From Dryocosmus kuriphilus (lineage: Eukaryota; Arthropoda; Insecta; Hymenoptera; Cynipidae): DNA of 64,000 nt. A program made the translations under genes and the position numbers. The stretch is from the NCBI GenBank assembly GCA_038277395.1, contig CM076193.1:87187583-87251582 (forward strand), in the 5' to 3' direction. Shown in pieces: positions 41,902-53,204 of this stretch (position 1 is its first letter; each line of letters begins with the position of its first letter). The notes under the pieces were generated by a model that was given only the letters and a program-made list of their open reading frames with translations, was not told the DNA's origin and did no database searches.

Positions 41902-42845
41902 TTCTTCCGGGCTAAATTGGCGGCATCGTGGAAAATGAATTCTGACGGAAGTTTTTTTCGTAATCATGTTAACTGGACCCAACAGAATATAAAACTTCGA
42001 GTTCCCACCGCGCAACTTGACTGTAATTTGTTTAAACAAATTTTTTTAAAGCAAATTATCAAAAGTAACATTTTTGATTCAAAAAAAGCATTTTTAGGGT
42101 TTTTGGACGATTCTAAACAAAAAAGGTCTCTTGTGATTTTTTCGTAGGATGCACCCCATTTTTGAGTAAATAGCGTTCAAAGTTTTTAAGCATGAAAAAA
42201 GTATATTTTCGAAAACTCTTTCACGGGAACCTAAACTTCAAACCTTCCTCTATAAGATGCCTGTTATTAATTTTCGATAACCGAGTAGCAACCTCTTTAT
42301 TTTGCAATAAACATATAACGCAGTTTAGCACCTTCACGCCATAGAGTCAGAGCTGACATTAGTCACATGTACGAGCGCGCGCGCTAAACTGCGCTATATG
42401 TTCATTCCAAAATAAAGAGGTTGCCACTCGGTTAGCGAAAATTGATAATAGGCATTTTATAAAGGAAGGCTTGAAGTTTAAGCTCCCGTTAAGCAGTTTC
42501 CGAAAATATATTTTTTTCATGCCTAAACGCGGTCTCGAAAATCGAAAAAATCGCGTTTTTTCAAAATTTGAACGCTATTTACTCGAAAACGGTGCATCCC
42601 ACGAAAAAGTTACAAGAAACCTTTTCTGTTTAGAATCATCCAAAAAATCTAGAGATGCTTTCTGCGGATCGAGAAACTCAATTTTGCAAATTTATTTCTT
42701 TTTAAATTGTTCAAACAAATTACAGGCAAGTTGCGCGGTGGCAACTCGATGTTTTATATCCTTTTGGGTCCAATAAACATGATTATGAACAAAATTTCGG
42801 TCAGAAGTCATTTTCCACGATACCGACAATTTCGCCCAGACTATA
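41902..42845. mobile_element. Palindromic foldback element, about 0.94 kb
   Basis: The left arm (41902-42329) and right arm (42383-42845) are complementary along nearly their whole length. Examples are GGCATCGTGGAAAATGAATT against the block ending at 42825, AATAAAGAGGTTGCCACTCG against CGAGTAGCAACCTCTTTATT, and ACATATAACGCAGTTTAGC against GCTAAACTGCGCTATATGT at the centre. The loop is only about 53 bp and contains GAGCGCGCGCGC. Open frames within are arm sequence without recognisable content. Confidence 0.87.
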
Positions 42846-45800
42846 CAGCTCATTTGTCTCTCCGAAACAAAAAATGAAAACAAAATTTCAAACAGTACTT
42901 AATCATAGTATACATTATTATTTACTCGACAACTAAGGGTGAAGTTCCGAAAAGCTCTTCCCTTCGATTTCTTTGAAACTTCCTATACTTATATATTTTG
43001 CGACGCTGATAACGAATATGATAGTGAAAACGCCCGCTTTGATTTTTATTGTGAGAACCATACAAAATGCATAAAAATCACGTTTTTTGCGTTTATTTCA
43101 ATAAATTTTTTTTCACAGAAAAAGGTTTCAAATAAAAGCTCTAAATCTAAAGAAGATACATCTTTTAGGTTTCATACATTTTTTCTGTAAAACCATTATT
43201 TTGCTACAATAAAATGAAAAATGTTATAAACAACAAATACTTCAGATTTTCACTAAACCCTGCTTGTCGATGTATTTTGATGCGCAGATTGCGAATATGA
43301 TGGTGAAAATTCCCTTCAAACTTTATTTTCAAAGTCGAAATTCATAATGAACGAAAATCATGGTTTCTTATAGGTCACCTGTTCCCAAATATCAACAAAC
43401 TCTACCCATTCAAGGTTTAGGGAAAATCTGAAGTATTTGCTTTTTAGAACATTTTTTATTTTTTCTCGAAAAATAATGTTTTTATTTTCGTGAATGATCA
43501 CATAAATACTGCAAGTCACACTCCTTACCCCTTTCCAATGTCTTGTGGGGGTGGAAAGGCACACATGTGACTAGTCAGTAGTCACAGAAATACTATATGT
43601 GACGCCCCTCACCTTTTCCACCTTCAACTTCGAATATCTCGAAAACTATTATTGCTCGTACAGCAAAAATTCGCAGGCCCGAAAATGTGTATTTTTGCAA
43701 GGTCTAAAACGTTTTTCTGAAATAGTTTTCAAAATTTGTTGTGTTTACTGAGATAAATGCGCAAAACCATGATTTTCGGAGATTCACCCTTCATTTTTTA
43801 TAACAATTATTTTAAGCAAATGCCCTAAAGGAACGGTTATTCGTGAAATTATTTTTTTCTTCAATGCATTCTGTTCGAAGAAAGTTATTCCTGATATTAA
43901 GATTTTTAGCTAGTAATTAAATGTACATTTGTTACAAACATTTTATTAAATAAATTCGCAAATGTAAAAGTTTTGTACTCGACTTTCACTCTAACTGTTA
44001 TAATAGTACCTCAGCATTGATATTGAAAAAAGTCTCATGAAAATTGACCTAATATCAAAAAATTTTTTTTTTTTCGTCAAGAAATGTTCCTTTAGGGCAG
44101 TTTTCTTAATATACTGCTTATAAACAATTAAGTACATTAACCGTTAACAATTTTTCTTGGTTGGTAATCCCGAACTTTTTTACATTCTCAACTCAACGGG
44201 AAAGTATGAGTTTTATGTGAAAACTAACTTTCGCGAATTTCATGAAATCTCAACGTTTCGAGACGCCCTGAATCCGAAAAATTAGGCTTTCCGCCTGTCC
44301 TCGTCGTCGTTGTTGCCTGAATACCACATAGCTTTCGAAAGACTAATCAGATTGGATTGTACTTTATCACACTTTGTCGTGACCTAAAAATAAAGTCTTT
44401 TCAGGTTTTATCCATTGAAGCTGCTTGTAAAACATCAGACATTCAATTTTCCGCTCAAGATGTGTGAGATGCGAAAGAAATATCAAGAAACAAAGTTTTT
44501 CATCTAAAAAAGATCTAAAAATCTGCTTTACACCACCTTTTTATGGGGCACATGGTTTTTGAGTTAATCTTGAAAAATTGTGTTGAATATAGAAAAAATC
44601 TACTTTTCAGCAAAAATATGCGGCATTCGAAAAAAACGGATGAAAAGTTGTTTATCTCAAAAATATCTACAAATTTTTTTCTATCATTTTTTGATAAGAC
44701 GCATAGTGTTTGTTTTAATCGTGAAAAATGTTACTAAGAATAAAAAAATTGTATTTTCACCCAAACTGCAAAAATAATTGCATGTTTTGGACAAACTACA
44801 ATCTATATAACGAGAGGCAATCGCAAGACACGCGATGAGAATGTGTTTGTAGCCGAAAGAGCAAATATTACCGGAATAAATACCAGACAAATTACCCACC
44901 CTTTCCAATTTTTGCGGAGGATTTTGCAAAAAAAATCGATATCTCGAAAACTTTGAGATATCGATTCAGGAGTTTCAGATTCGCTCTGGATATCGTAATC
45001 TTCACTATAATAGTGTAGTCATTAGTGTTATTCGTTATGTCAGGCTATAGGTATTTATAAATTCATTTGCTTAACTTAATTGTAAAAATACTAAAGTACC
45101 ATACTATTTTAAAACGTTTAAAATAAATCCCGCTGGGAAAGAAATTGCTTTGATCATAAAATATATCAGACTAGAAACTGTAGAATCCAAAAAAATATGC
45201 CGGATTATAAAAAGTCCGGGATATTCTTTCGGAACCCGAAGCTCGACCTATATTTATTTCAAAAATAGTAGATTACGAATTACATTTTGTTGTACAATTT
45301 CAAAGATTAAAAATTGATCCCAAAGAATGTCAGATATTATCAGTCATTATTTCATTAAAACCCATGCGTTTCTAAACTTTGAATTCACCATTATTCTTAT
45401 TCTCACTCAAATCCTAAATTAGGTAAATATTTGTGTGTGTAGAGTTGAGTACAAAGGGAGCAGAGCAGTGAGTCTAGACTCTAGTGCCGCAGGTAGCAAG
45501 CCCAAATCGGATACAATACAGTAATACACCAAGGACAACTCGCTACCAGTGGCAAGAATGAGACGAAACTGAACCTTTCCACAAATTTTTCCGGTTAAAA
45601 ATTTTTGAAAACTTTAGCTGCAAACGAAAGAATCTTCGTGGCCTATTTTCTTGTAAAAAGCAGACTTATAATTTGTGTATTTATGTTGCAAATAGTTTTG
45701 CATAAACGAAACTATTTTTTCCCGAATCATGCATTTGGGGGAAAATCCCCCATATAATTTTGTCTGCACCTGATATGTTACATATTCTTTTTTGATCCAA

Positions 45801-46180
45801 AAATTGATAAATGTACGTGTTGTTTTATTTGAGTTTTTCAATTCTCTTATTATATTTTTTTAACATCGTGCTGCTATAAAATGCTTCGAATTTTTAAATA
45901 AATTTTAAATTGCTAAAATGCAGGTAGTTAGAAATATTATTTATTCTCCAACACGTAAACATATTGTCCCTAAACTGTTACTGTATAAAAAGTAAAAGCT
46001 TTATCCCTTAGTATTGCGTCTGCCTTACCGACTTTAAAGTTTTTGCAGTTATATTTTAAACTTTTTCCTATCATTTTTTCAAACCAGTCTTAAAAATAGA
46101 TTCAAAGAAGTATTTAACAATTTACTGTGAAATAAATAATTTCTTCACGGAAGAAATTTTTATATTTATATATATACATA
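42846..46180. other. AT-rich gene-poor region with small inverted repeats
   Basis: No gene recognised. Small dyads are visible. AACAAATACTTCAGATTTTC (about 43231) pairs with GAAAATCTGAAGTATTTG (about 43424). TGCCCTAAAGGAAC (43821) pairs with GTTCCTTTAGGGCA (44086). ATCGATATCTCGAAAACTTTGAGATATCGAT-like symmetry forms a tight hairpin near 44935-44966. The phrase TATCTCGAAAAC also occurs near 43635. All open frames are short and Phe/Lys-rich, as expected by chance in AT-rich DNA. Confidence 0.5.
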
Positions 46181-46673
46181 GGGTGAGTCATTTTAATTTA
46201 ACCAGTCAATTATTTTGTTAACCATAAGGGTAGGAGAAAAATGTTTTGAGCAAAAATTGTAGGTTACAGAAGGGGCCAACTGATAGTGACCTTGCCCTTG
46301 ACCTTAAGGTCAAGTATCAATGTCATTTGAAGGTCATCTTTCGTTTTTTGAATAGAAACCCGTATTTTTTACTTCAGATTCTGAAAGAGCGAGAAATTTT
46401 ACGTTGAGATATGTGCCCATGTTTAGAGGTAAAAGTGACGCGTATGGGTCAAAATTCCTGCTAAAAGAGTCAGCATTGAGGTGGGAGAACCTGGGCCGGG
46501 GGTCGTTTTGTGAAAATAAACCTTTACAACAGTTGTTTGATTTGTTGGAGGTTACATTGTTATGACCTTGGATTTGACCTTCACCCATACATGTATGTTT
46601 TTTAAATGATAACCCTTACTTTTAGCATAACCCAGGAGTAACGACGAGGACGTAGTAGACTCTACTCCCTTTG

Positions 46674-46883
46674 GGGTGCTTTATTAACGTGAGTCTCCTT
46701 GCCTCTCACGATCCGGGGTGCTTTATTAACCTGAGTCCCCTTGCCTCTCATGATCCGGGGTGCTTTATTAACGTGAGTCCCCTTGCCTCTCACGATCCGG
46801 TGTGCTTTGTTAACGTGAGTCCCCTTGCCTCTCACGATCCGGGGTGCTTTATTAACGTGAGTGCCCTTGCCCCTCACAATTAA
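46674..46883. repeat. Minisatellite, five 42-bp units
   Basis: Five head-to-tail units of 42 bp, each starting GGGTGCTTTATTAACGTGAG and ending in CTCTCACGATCCG-type sequence with one to four changes. Because 42 is divisible by three, both strands show repetitive open frames. These are not taken as genes. It lies about 60 bp beyond the transposase stop codon, between it and the left terminal repeat. Confidence 0.95.
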
Positions 46884-46939
46884 TGATGAGACAATGAAAA
46901 GAAATCATTTATTATCGGTTTTGCTTGAAGTTATTACTA

Positions 46940-47998
46940 TTATCGGTTTTGCTCGAAGTTATTACCATTTACTTCAAGGCACTGCCTGAACCTCTGTTCA
47001 AAACTTTCAACTGTACGCAGTAAGACTTCTCTAGGAATTTCTGTACACTCAACTCTAATCCTTTGTATCATATTCTCCCGTGTTGTGGGTGCTCCGGCAT
47101 ACACAGTATTTTTTAGGTATCCCCAAAGAAAAAAATCTGGAGAAGTTAAGTCAGGTGATCTTGGAGGCCAACTAACTGGACCAGCTCTTCCAATCCACCT
47201 ATCTCGGTAGTGAGCATTTAAAAACGCTCGCACAATTCGAGCATAATGTGCTGGTGCACCATCAAGTTGTATCCACATTCTGCGTCTAGTTTCAAGATCC
47301 GCATCTTCAAGTAGAAGTGGAAGATGATCCCATAAAAGCTCTAAAAAGACATATGAATTTACATTTGCTTCGAAAAAGAATGGCCCAATGAGATAACCAT
47401 TAATTATTCCACAGCAAACATTTACACTCCATCGATGTTGATTATCCACTGGTCTGTACCAGTGAGGATTCTGATCAGACCAGTAATGGCAGTTATGACG
47501 ATTCAACTCACCAGTATTATGAAATGTAGCTTCATCAGAGAAAAGGACATAATTTAAAAAATTCGGATACTGTAAGATCATTTGAAGAGCCCATTGACAG
47601 AAAATTATCCTATTCCTCATATCATTAGGAGTTAATGCTTGCGTTAAAGTAATATGATAGGCATGATATCTATTTCTTCGCAAAATTCTGATAACTGTTC
47701 TCTGAGGTATTCCTGTTTGTCTCTCTATTTGTCGGCTACTGATATGAGGATTTAGGTGAACGAATCCTAAAACAACTAAAACGTTAACATCCCTATCATC
47801 ATCCTCATGTCTTTCTCGAGTTCTTTGTAGATGTCCATTTCGAGCTCTTTGTTCAAGTGCACGGATGGTAACGTGACTAGAATGACGCCTTTGTGGGTAC
47901 CGAATTCCGTATAGTCTTGAGGCTGCACGATAATTACCATGACATTCTCCTAAAATCAACAACATATCAACTATCTCTGTTGGGGCATAGTCAGCCAT
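46940..47998 (-). CDS. DD41D transposase, full-length with intact triad
   Basis: A 352-residue IS630-Tc1-mariner-type transposase without stops or frameshifts. The N-terminal part is rich in Arg/His with helix-turn-helix character (ISSRQIERQTGIPQRTVIRI at 87-106). The catalytic triad is D155 (LFSDEATF), D246 (IQLDGAPAH) and D288 (RSPDLTSPDFFLWG), with 41 residues between the last two. The WPPRSPDL and FFLWGYLK motifs match the second DD41D protein at 38.1 kb, but the two are otherwise divergent. Start ATG at 47998 follows an in-frame stop region and gives MADYAPTEIVDML, typical of the family. It is flanked on both sides by the long inverted repeats, so gene and ends belong together. Confidence 0.93.
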   Translation of the reverse strand: MADYAPTEIVDMLLILGECHGNYRAASRLYGIRYPQRRHSSHVTIRALEQRARNGHLQRTRERHEDDDRDVNVLVVLGFVHLNPHISSRQIERQTGIPQRTVIRILRRNRYHAYHITLTQALTPNDMRNRIIFCQWALQMILQYPNFLNYVLFSDEATFHNTGELNRHNCHYWSDQNPHWYRPVDNQHRWSVNVCCGIINGYLIGPFFFEANVNSYVFLELLWDHLPLLLEDADLETRRRMWIQLDGAPAHYARIVRAFLNAHYRDRWIGRAGPVSWPPRSPDLTSPDFFLWGYLKNTVYAGAPTTRENMIQRIRVECTEIPREVLLRTVESFEQRFRQCLEVNGNNFEQNR

Positions 47999-48655
47999 GT
48001 TTATGAGCTATTCTTAAAACAGACGAATGCTAATCAAGAAAGATAAATATCGTAGAAAAATGTTAAAAACTGAATAGCAGCGTATAGCGATTACCGAAAA
48101 ATAAGAATAGTAATACAATGTCCATGAACACAACCACTAACTAACGCTAACAATGTCTATGAACACTAACGTAATTTAAACAAAAGTAGTTGCGACAGCG
48201 TTTTTCAAATTTTAGAAATGACAGCCAACCGTGCTTTAATTACTTTCGAAGCAATCTTCAAGAAGTAATACATTTTTCATTCGACAAATGTATTTTTATG
48301 TACTTAATTTTTTCTGTCTTATTTCTTTGTATGTTTGTTCGCAGCAATTTAGATGAGTACTTAATATGTAGAATCATTAATTTAGCAAACTTGTCATCGA
48401 ATTGCAACCAATTTTGAATAGTTAAAATTTATTAATAATTATTAACAATACAAGAAATGTTGATAAATTTATTACTATCAATTTCAATAGAACTGTATTT
48501 AAAAAATACATTGGTCTGATACACCCTTAAAGAAATAAATAAAGGTTAATTTTAAGGTCTTTACAAATTGACCAGGGAGTTTACCATTTAAAAGACATAG
48601 TTAACCCCAAGAAGATTTTCAAATTTGTCTGTTATTCACTATTTCACCATTTATT
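47999..48655. other. Promoter-side interior of DD41D element
   Basis: AT-rich sequence between the transposase start and the inner hairpin. No gene seen. It would hold the transposase promoter, but no specific motif can be named. Confidence 0.4.
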
Positions 48656-48660
48656 TTTAG

Positions 48661-48838
48661 AACCTTGGATTTGACCTTCACCCATACGTTCAAGGTCATT
48701 AGAAGCTCACAAGTTCTGAAGCAGTTGATTCTTACCAGAATTACTCTTAAAAATTCTGTATTCTTTTGAATTATAAATAAGACGTAAAATTGACCTTGAA
48801 ATGACCTTGAACGTATGGGTGAAGGTCAAATCCAAGGT
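48661..48838. repeat. Internal hairpin, 35-bp perfect arms
   Basis: CTTGGATTTGACCTTCACCC...(to GTTCAAGGTCA) at about 48663-48697 is exactly complementary to about 48803-48837. The right arm is also the inner edge of the element's terminal repeat, so this phrase occurs three times in the element (also 46566-46590). Confidence 0.85.
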
Positions 48839-49193
48839 CATAACAATGTAACCTCCAACAAACCGAAAAAATGTTGTAAAGGTTTATTTTCACAAAACGA
48901 CCCCCGGCCCAGGTTCTCCCACCTCAATGCTGACTATTTTAGCAGGAATTTTGACCCATACGCGTCAATTTTACCTCTAAACATGGGCACATATTTTAAC
49001 GTGAAATTTCTCGTTCTTTCAGAATCTGAAGTAAAAAATAGGGGTTTCTATTCAAAAAATGAAAGATGACCTTCAAATGACATTGATCCTTGACCTAAAG
49101 GTCAAGGGCAAGGTCACCATCAGTTGTCCCCCTCTGTAGCCTACAATTTTTGTCCTGAACATTTTTCTCCTACCCTTATGGTTAACGAAATAA

Positions 49194-50032
49194 TAATAAT
49201 AATAATATTAATAATAATAATACTTTACTACCTAAAAACCAAAAACTTGTTATTTTCTAATTTATAAGCGTAAAAATGTAATAATACCCGTATTTATGAT
49301 AAAAAGAGGTAATATTTAGGCCTGCATAGATTGTTTATGACGAGATAAATAATCTCATTCAATATTAAACAATACTTCAAAGGGGAATTTTAAAATTAGT
49401 TCCGCACAAGATAACAATATTACGTCGAAATTTACACCAGACAAGTGTATTTCGAAATTCCCGCCATCGCGTTGCAGGTAGCAGCAGCTTACGGGTAGCG
49501 ATATTACCAACAGCATTTTGGCAGCCACAATTGGCGCGCCGAGCGTCGAGGCCTGTCAATTCTGTCATAACTCCACTTGTTGCATGCAATTATTTTTTTA
49601 CTTTTAACGTTTTCACATGGAATATGGTTGTATTGTGCAAAATGAGAAATTCGGTGAAAAGAGAAAAGTGCTGCCTTGCCGCGAATGCTGTTGTAGTGTC
49701 TCTAAAGTCCTAACATAATCATTTACAGGTTGTAAGTACTACTCTGGTATTGCTTTCTCCTTCTAACCATTGGAACTCCTTCTCTACTTCCCCTCATTTC
49801 AACACTTTTTCACTATCGTGTTTTGGCACAGATATTTTTACTTCATTCGGAAAATTGTCTACCTACCCCACCTCATACAACCATGAGCCCCTTCCGGGTT
49901 GAGAAAATCTTTTTGCAAAGTTTTTGTTTAAAATGCATAAGTATTAAATGCGGAAACAGATTGAATTCAACGGGAATTTGAACAATATCACATTTCTAAC
50001 CTATTTTTCGACACCTCGACCAACAGCCTTAC
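49194..50032. other. (AAT)n tract and non-coding spacer
   Basis: (AAT)n at about 49191-49222. Then mixed sequence with a more GC-rich patch at 49450-49580 (GGCGCGCCGAGCGTCGAGGC), but no supported gene. Confidence 0.5.
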
Positions 50033-50229
50033 GGAAAAAAAAAGTAGAACGTTTCGCGGGACACGCGGTAGGAACGGAGTTCACGCAGGTAGGCAAAAAG
50101 TGTTTACGCATTTGTGTCTGTCGCTCTCTCTCTCTCTCTCTTTCTGTCTGTCTCGCTCGCTCCCATTCTTGCCTGCCAGCGTGAATTCCGTTCCTACCGC
50201 GTGTTCCGCGACATGTTCTACTTTTTTTT
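50033..50229. repeat. GC-rich hairpin with (CT)n loop
   Basis: Arms of about 62 bp pair: AAGTAGAACGTTTCGCGGGA, CACGCGGTAGGAACGGAGTT at 50042-50081, against AATTCCGTTCCTACCGCGTG and TCCGCGACATGTTCTACTTT at 50184-50223. The 70-bp loop holds CTCTCTCTCTCT. The arms are GC-rich in AT-rich surroundings. Unknown family. Confidence 0.8.
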
Positions 50230-50699
50230 ATTCTCTCCAAGCTTCAAGTCCACGAGCGTAAAATTACTTATGTTTTTAGGACGCTCTCTTGGCAGTTCGG
50301 TACTTTGTACCGAGAGGCTTGGTAAACAGTTCAATACATGCAAAATACTTTCTCCTGTGCTTTTAGGAAAATATGCCTATCATTTATTATAAATCCCTTA
50401 GCAGCTCCTTATATTTTCGTGTAATTCCTTTCACAGTGCTGCACCTGAAAATCTACCGAAACACCACTATATTCAAATTTCACCACAACTTTCGGTAACG
50501 ACTATCGAGCAAAATTTCTCCGTGTGATTATCAAAAAAGTTAGAAGTGTCTTATAGCTTTGTTTCACATCGGGTTATGAAATTCGCTTCATAATTATAAA
50601 TTTCGTTTTCTTGAAATTGACCGTACATCGCGTTTTCTTTATTTAGTTTCTTTTTTGTGTCTGCAAAATATCATTTAGATCGTTTGTTTGACACTCGTC
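50230..50699. other. Non-coding spacer
   Basis: No gene or repeat seen beyond short AT runs. Confidence 0.4.
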
Positions 50700-51000
50700 A
50701 TCTCTCTCGGCATTTGTCATAGCATAGATATAATGCAGTAGATGAGGTAAGGAGCAGTGGTGGGGAGGGGACGACCAATATATATAGCTAACTACATTTT
50801 TGCCTACATTTAGCTTCAGTCAGCTTCTGCCCTCTACAACTGTTCATCGTTTCCGTGGCAACGCGTCTATATGACGTCACAGAGCCGAGTGATCAAACCA
50901 AACGTGCCGTGATTTTCTGTTTTGTCAAAGATTTCCTTGCTCCCAGTGTCTCGCGGCTTGTCTCCTGTACGCGACAAAAGAACTCAGCTGGTATGAATCG
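50700..51000 (+). promoter_or_regulatory. Possible promoter: X-box and CRE motifs
   Basis: GTTTCCGTGGCAAC at 50849-50862 is one base off the RFX X-box palindrome (GTTGCCATGGCAAC). TGACGTCA follows at 50872-50879. TATATATAGC lies upstream at 50796. Base composition is more balanced than around it. RFX factors drive ciliary genes and CREB/ATF bind TGACGTCA. No clear coding sequence follows within 2 kb, so the target is unknown. Confidence 0.3.
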
Positions 51001-52216
51001 AGACCTTTTGTTGTTTTAATTCTCAAGAACAAAATTTTTTATCATCAACAGATTCTGCGAAATGAAGTGTAAGGTCTGCCTTTACCTTATTTAACAAATG
51101 AGATATATCTTAAAGATTGCATACAATTTTATCTTAAAAAACAGAAGATATTTAATAGTAAGACCGAAATTTGCTATATGTATATTTCGAAGCAAATTAT
51201 GCATTACTGTTTGGCGATCCCCCTGAAATACATAATGCATAATTCAATTCATATAAACCTTTTATTTGGTTAAAATAAGCATAATATTTAAATCAGTATA
51301 GTGTAAATTGGAGGTGATAAAGGAGTAAATTCAAACAAAATGTTTTTTTTTTGTGTACTTTTTATTCTGGCTATTATAAGTTTACAAGTTCAAGTTTATG
51401 TGCATTATATTAACAGTTTAATTAAACACAGATTTATATTGTATCTATCAATAATAATATATGATGTGGATTGTTTCTTGCTTCAGCAGTGTGGAGAGTA
51501 TTAAAATAAGCTAGCAAAAGTTAAACAACATTTTTTGCCTTTATTATATAATAAGAGAAATTTGATTTTATACTCACGAAACTGAATAAGAATATTTAAT
51601 TGGATCTATCGTCAGACTAAAAATAATTCAGAATAAATCTTAAATAAATAGAAATTATATAAATCATCTCCATATTGCTTACTCAGCCCTCCCACCAGGA
51701 GTATCCTAAATTAAGTATTATTCTCATAAGTCAATTTAATTGCTTTTAATAGTATAGAAAATGCAGCAAAATATAATTTTTTAAGATGTTGTACGCGAAC
51801 TAAACGTTAACTGAACGTGTAAAACTAAAGTCGGTATAAATTTTAATGTTTAATTTAGAATTTTAAACGCTTAAAGTTTTTATTAATATTTCAACATTTG
51901 ATTTTTAAATTTTGAAATTCTTTTCTGAATTACTGCATATATACTATACGACTATATAAGTTTATGTTCATTTAGGAAATATCCCGTGCGCCAAGGTGAA
52001 CAATCCGTCGAGAGGGAAAAATGTAAGCCAAATCTGCCTTATAGGTGAAAAAGGTGTACGTACTGTAATTATATACCGTTTAGTTCTCTGCAGGAGCGTT
52101 CATTGTTTCACGCTGTGCGTATACGCATCACTGCTGTAGAGATCCAAAAGTTGTACCAGGTTGTACCTACTTTTTTAACCTGTACGGCGGAAATATCCAC
52201 GGCTTATTACATGAGA
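51001..52216. other. AT-rich non-coding stretch
   Basis: No open frame of note, repeat or RNA gene seen. Confidence 0.45.
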
Positions 52217-53040
52217 GAAAATTTTATTTAATAAAGATATGTTGTGTGACTTACAAATAACATTACAGCATTTTTTCTCATGTTTTTTGCTGAAAAAATT
52301 AAAGCTATTATTATTAAAATACCTTATTTCTACGGTTTTTTTTTACTTATTCCTGCATTTATACTATTTCCGTGAGACATATGACCATGACCAATGAAAT
52401 AAATATTTAGAAATTAACTATTTTGGAGGAATTTTTATGAAATATTTAGATCAATATTAGAGTGGCTGGAAAAAAGACTTTTTTTAGTATCGGATTCTAA
52501 TACTGCGGTAAAAGTTGGATTTGACCAACAATGTTAAGCCTACCAAATTTGAATTTGACCGAATTATATGTTCTCTGCTATGCGTGAATTTTAAAATTCA
52601 AATATTATCAATTTTTAAAAAATTCCCATAGGCCAGAAAAGTATGCTGATTTTTTTAGAAAAAGTTTTATTTGATAAAAATACGTTGTGTGACTTTCTAA
52701 TAACATTACAACATTTTTTCTTATGACCTTTGCTGAAAAAATAAAAGCTATTATTATTAATATATAAAATAAATGAAATAAATGTTTGGAAATTAACTAC
52801 TTTGAAGGAATTTTATGAAATACTTAAATTAACATTAGAGTGGATCGAAAAAAGACTTTTTTTAGTATCGGTTTCTAATATTGGGTAATAGTTGTATTTG
52901 ACCAACAGTGTTAAGCCTACCAATTTTGAATTTGATCGGATAATATGTTCTGTCTTATGTGTGAATTTGAAAATTCAAACATTATCGATTTTTAAAATAT
53001 TCTTATAAGCCAAAAAAGTATGCTGATTTTTTTAGCTACA
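52217..53040. repeat. Tandem duplication, units about 375-450 bp
   Basis: TTGTGTGACTTACAAATAAC..., TTTAGTATCGGATTCTAATA and AGCCTACCAAATTTGAATTT in the first unit recur as TTGTGTGACTTTCTAATAAC..., TTTAGTATCGGTTTCTAATA and AGCCTACCAATTTTGAATTT in the second (from about 52666). The first unit contains an extra piece of about 75 bp. No coding content. Confidence 0.75.
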
Positions 53041-53204
53041 GTTTCTAAAAGTAAATAATAATATGATATTAGAAATTTAAAAAAATATTTGTTCGAGTTA
53101 GCAGTGCTTAAAAATGTTAAAAAAAATAGTTTTTCATGTTTAATTTTCTTTTCTTAATGTACAGTCAACATAATTTACCTTAAAATACCTTGAATTTTGA
53201 GGGC

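Larger units (their letters stand above)
46181..49193 (-). mobile_element. DD41D element with about 380-bp inverted repeats
   Basis: The left arm 46211-46590 and right arm 48813-49193 are complementary. Matching phrases are CATAAGGGTAGGAGAAAAAT, AACCTGGGCCGGGGGTCGTT and GGATTTGACCTTCACCCATA. The left terminus extends 30 bp further (GGGTGAGTCATTTTAATTTA after TA at 46179-46180), while the right one is replaced by an (AAT)n tract. The interior carries one intact minus-strand transposase, a 42-bp minisatellite and a second hairpin. At about 3.0 kb it is large for the superfamily. Confidence 0.85.

Noticed and set aside
42471..42776. Plus-strand 101-codon frame
   Set aside because: Lies wholly in one arm of the 41.9-kb palindrome; the complementary arm has a shifted counterpart, as expected for non-coding repeat DNA.
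46662..46883. CRISPR-like array of five regular repeats, and two repetitive open frames
   Set aside because: The 42-bp units abut each other without unique spacers. It is a minisatellite, and the frames on both strands result from a unit length divisible by three.
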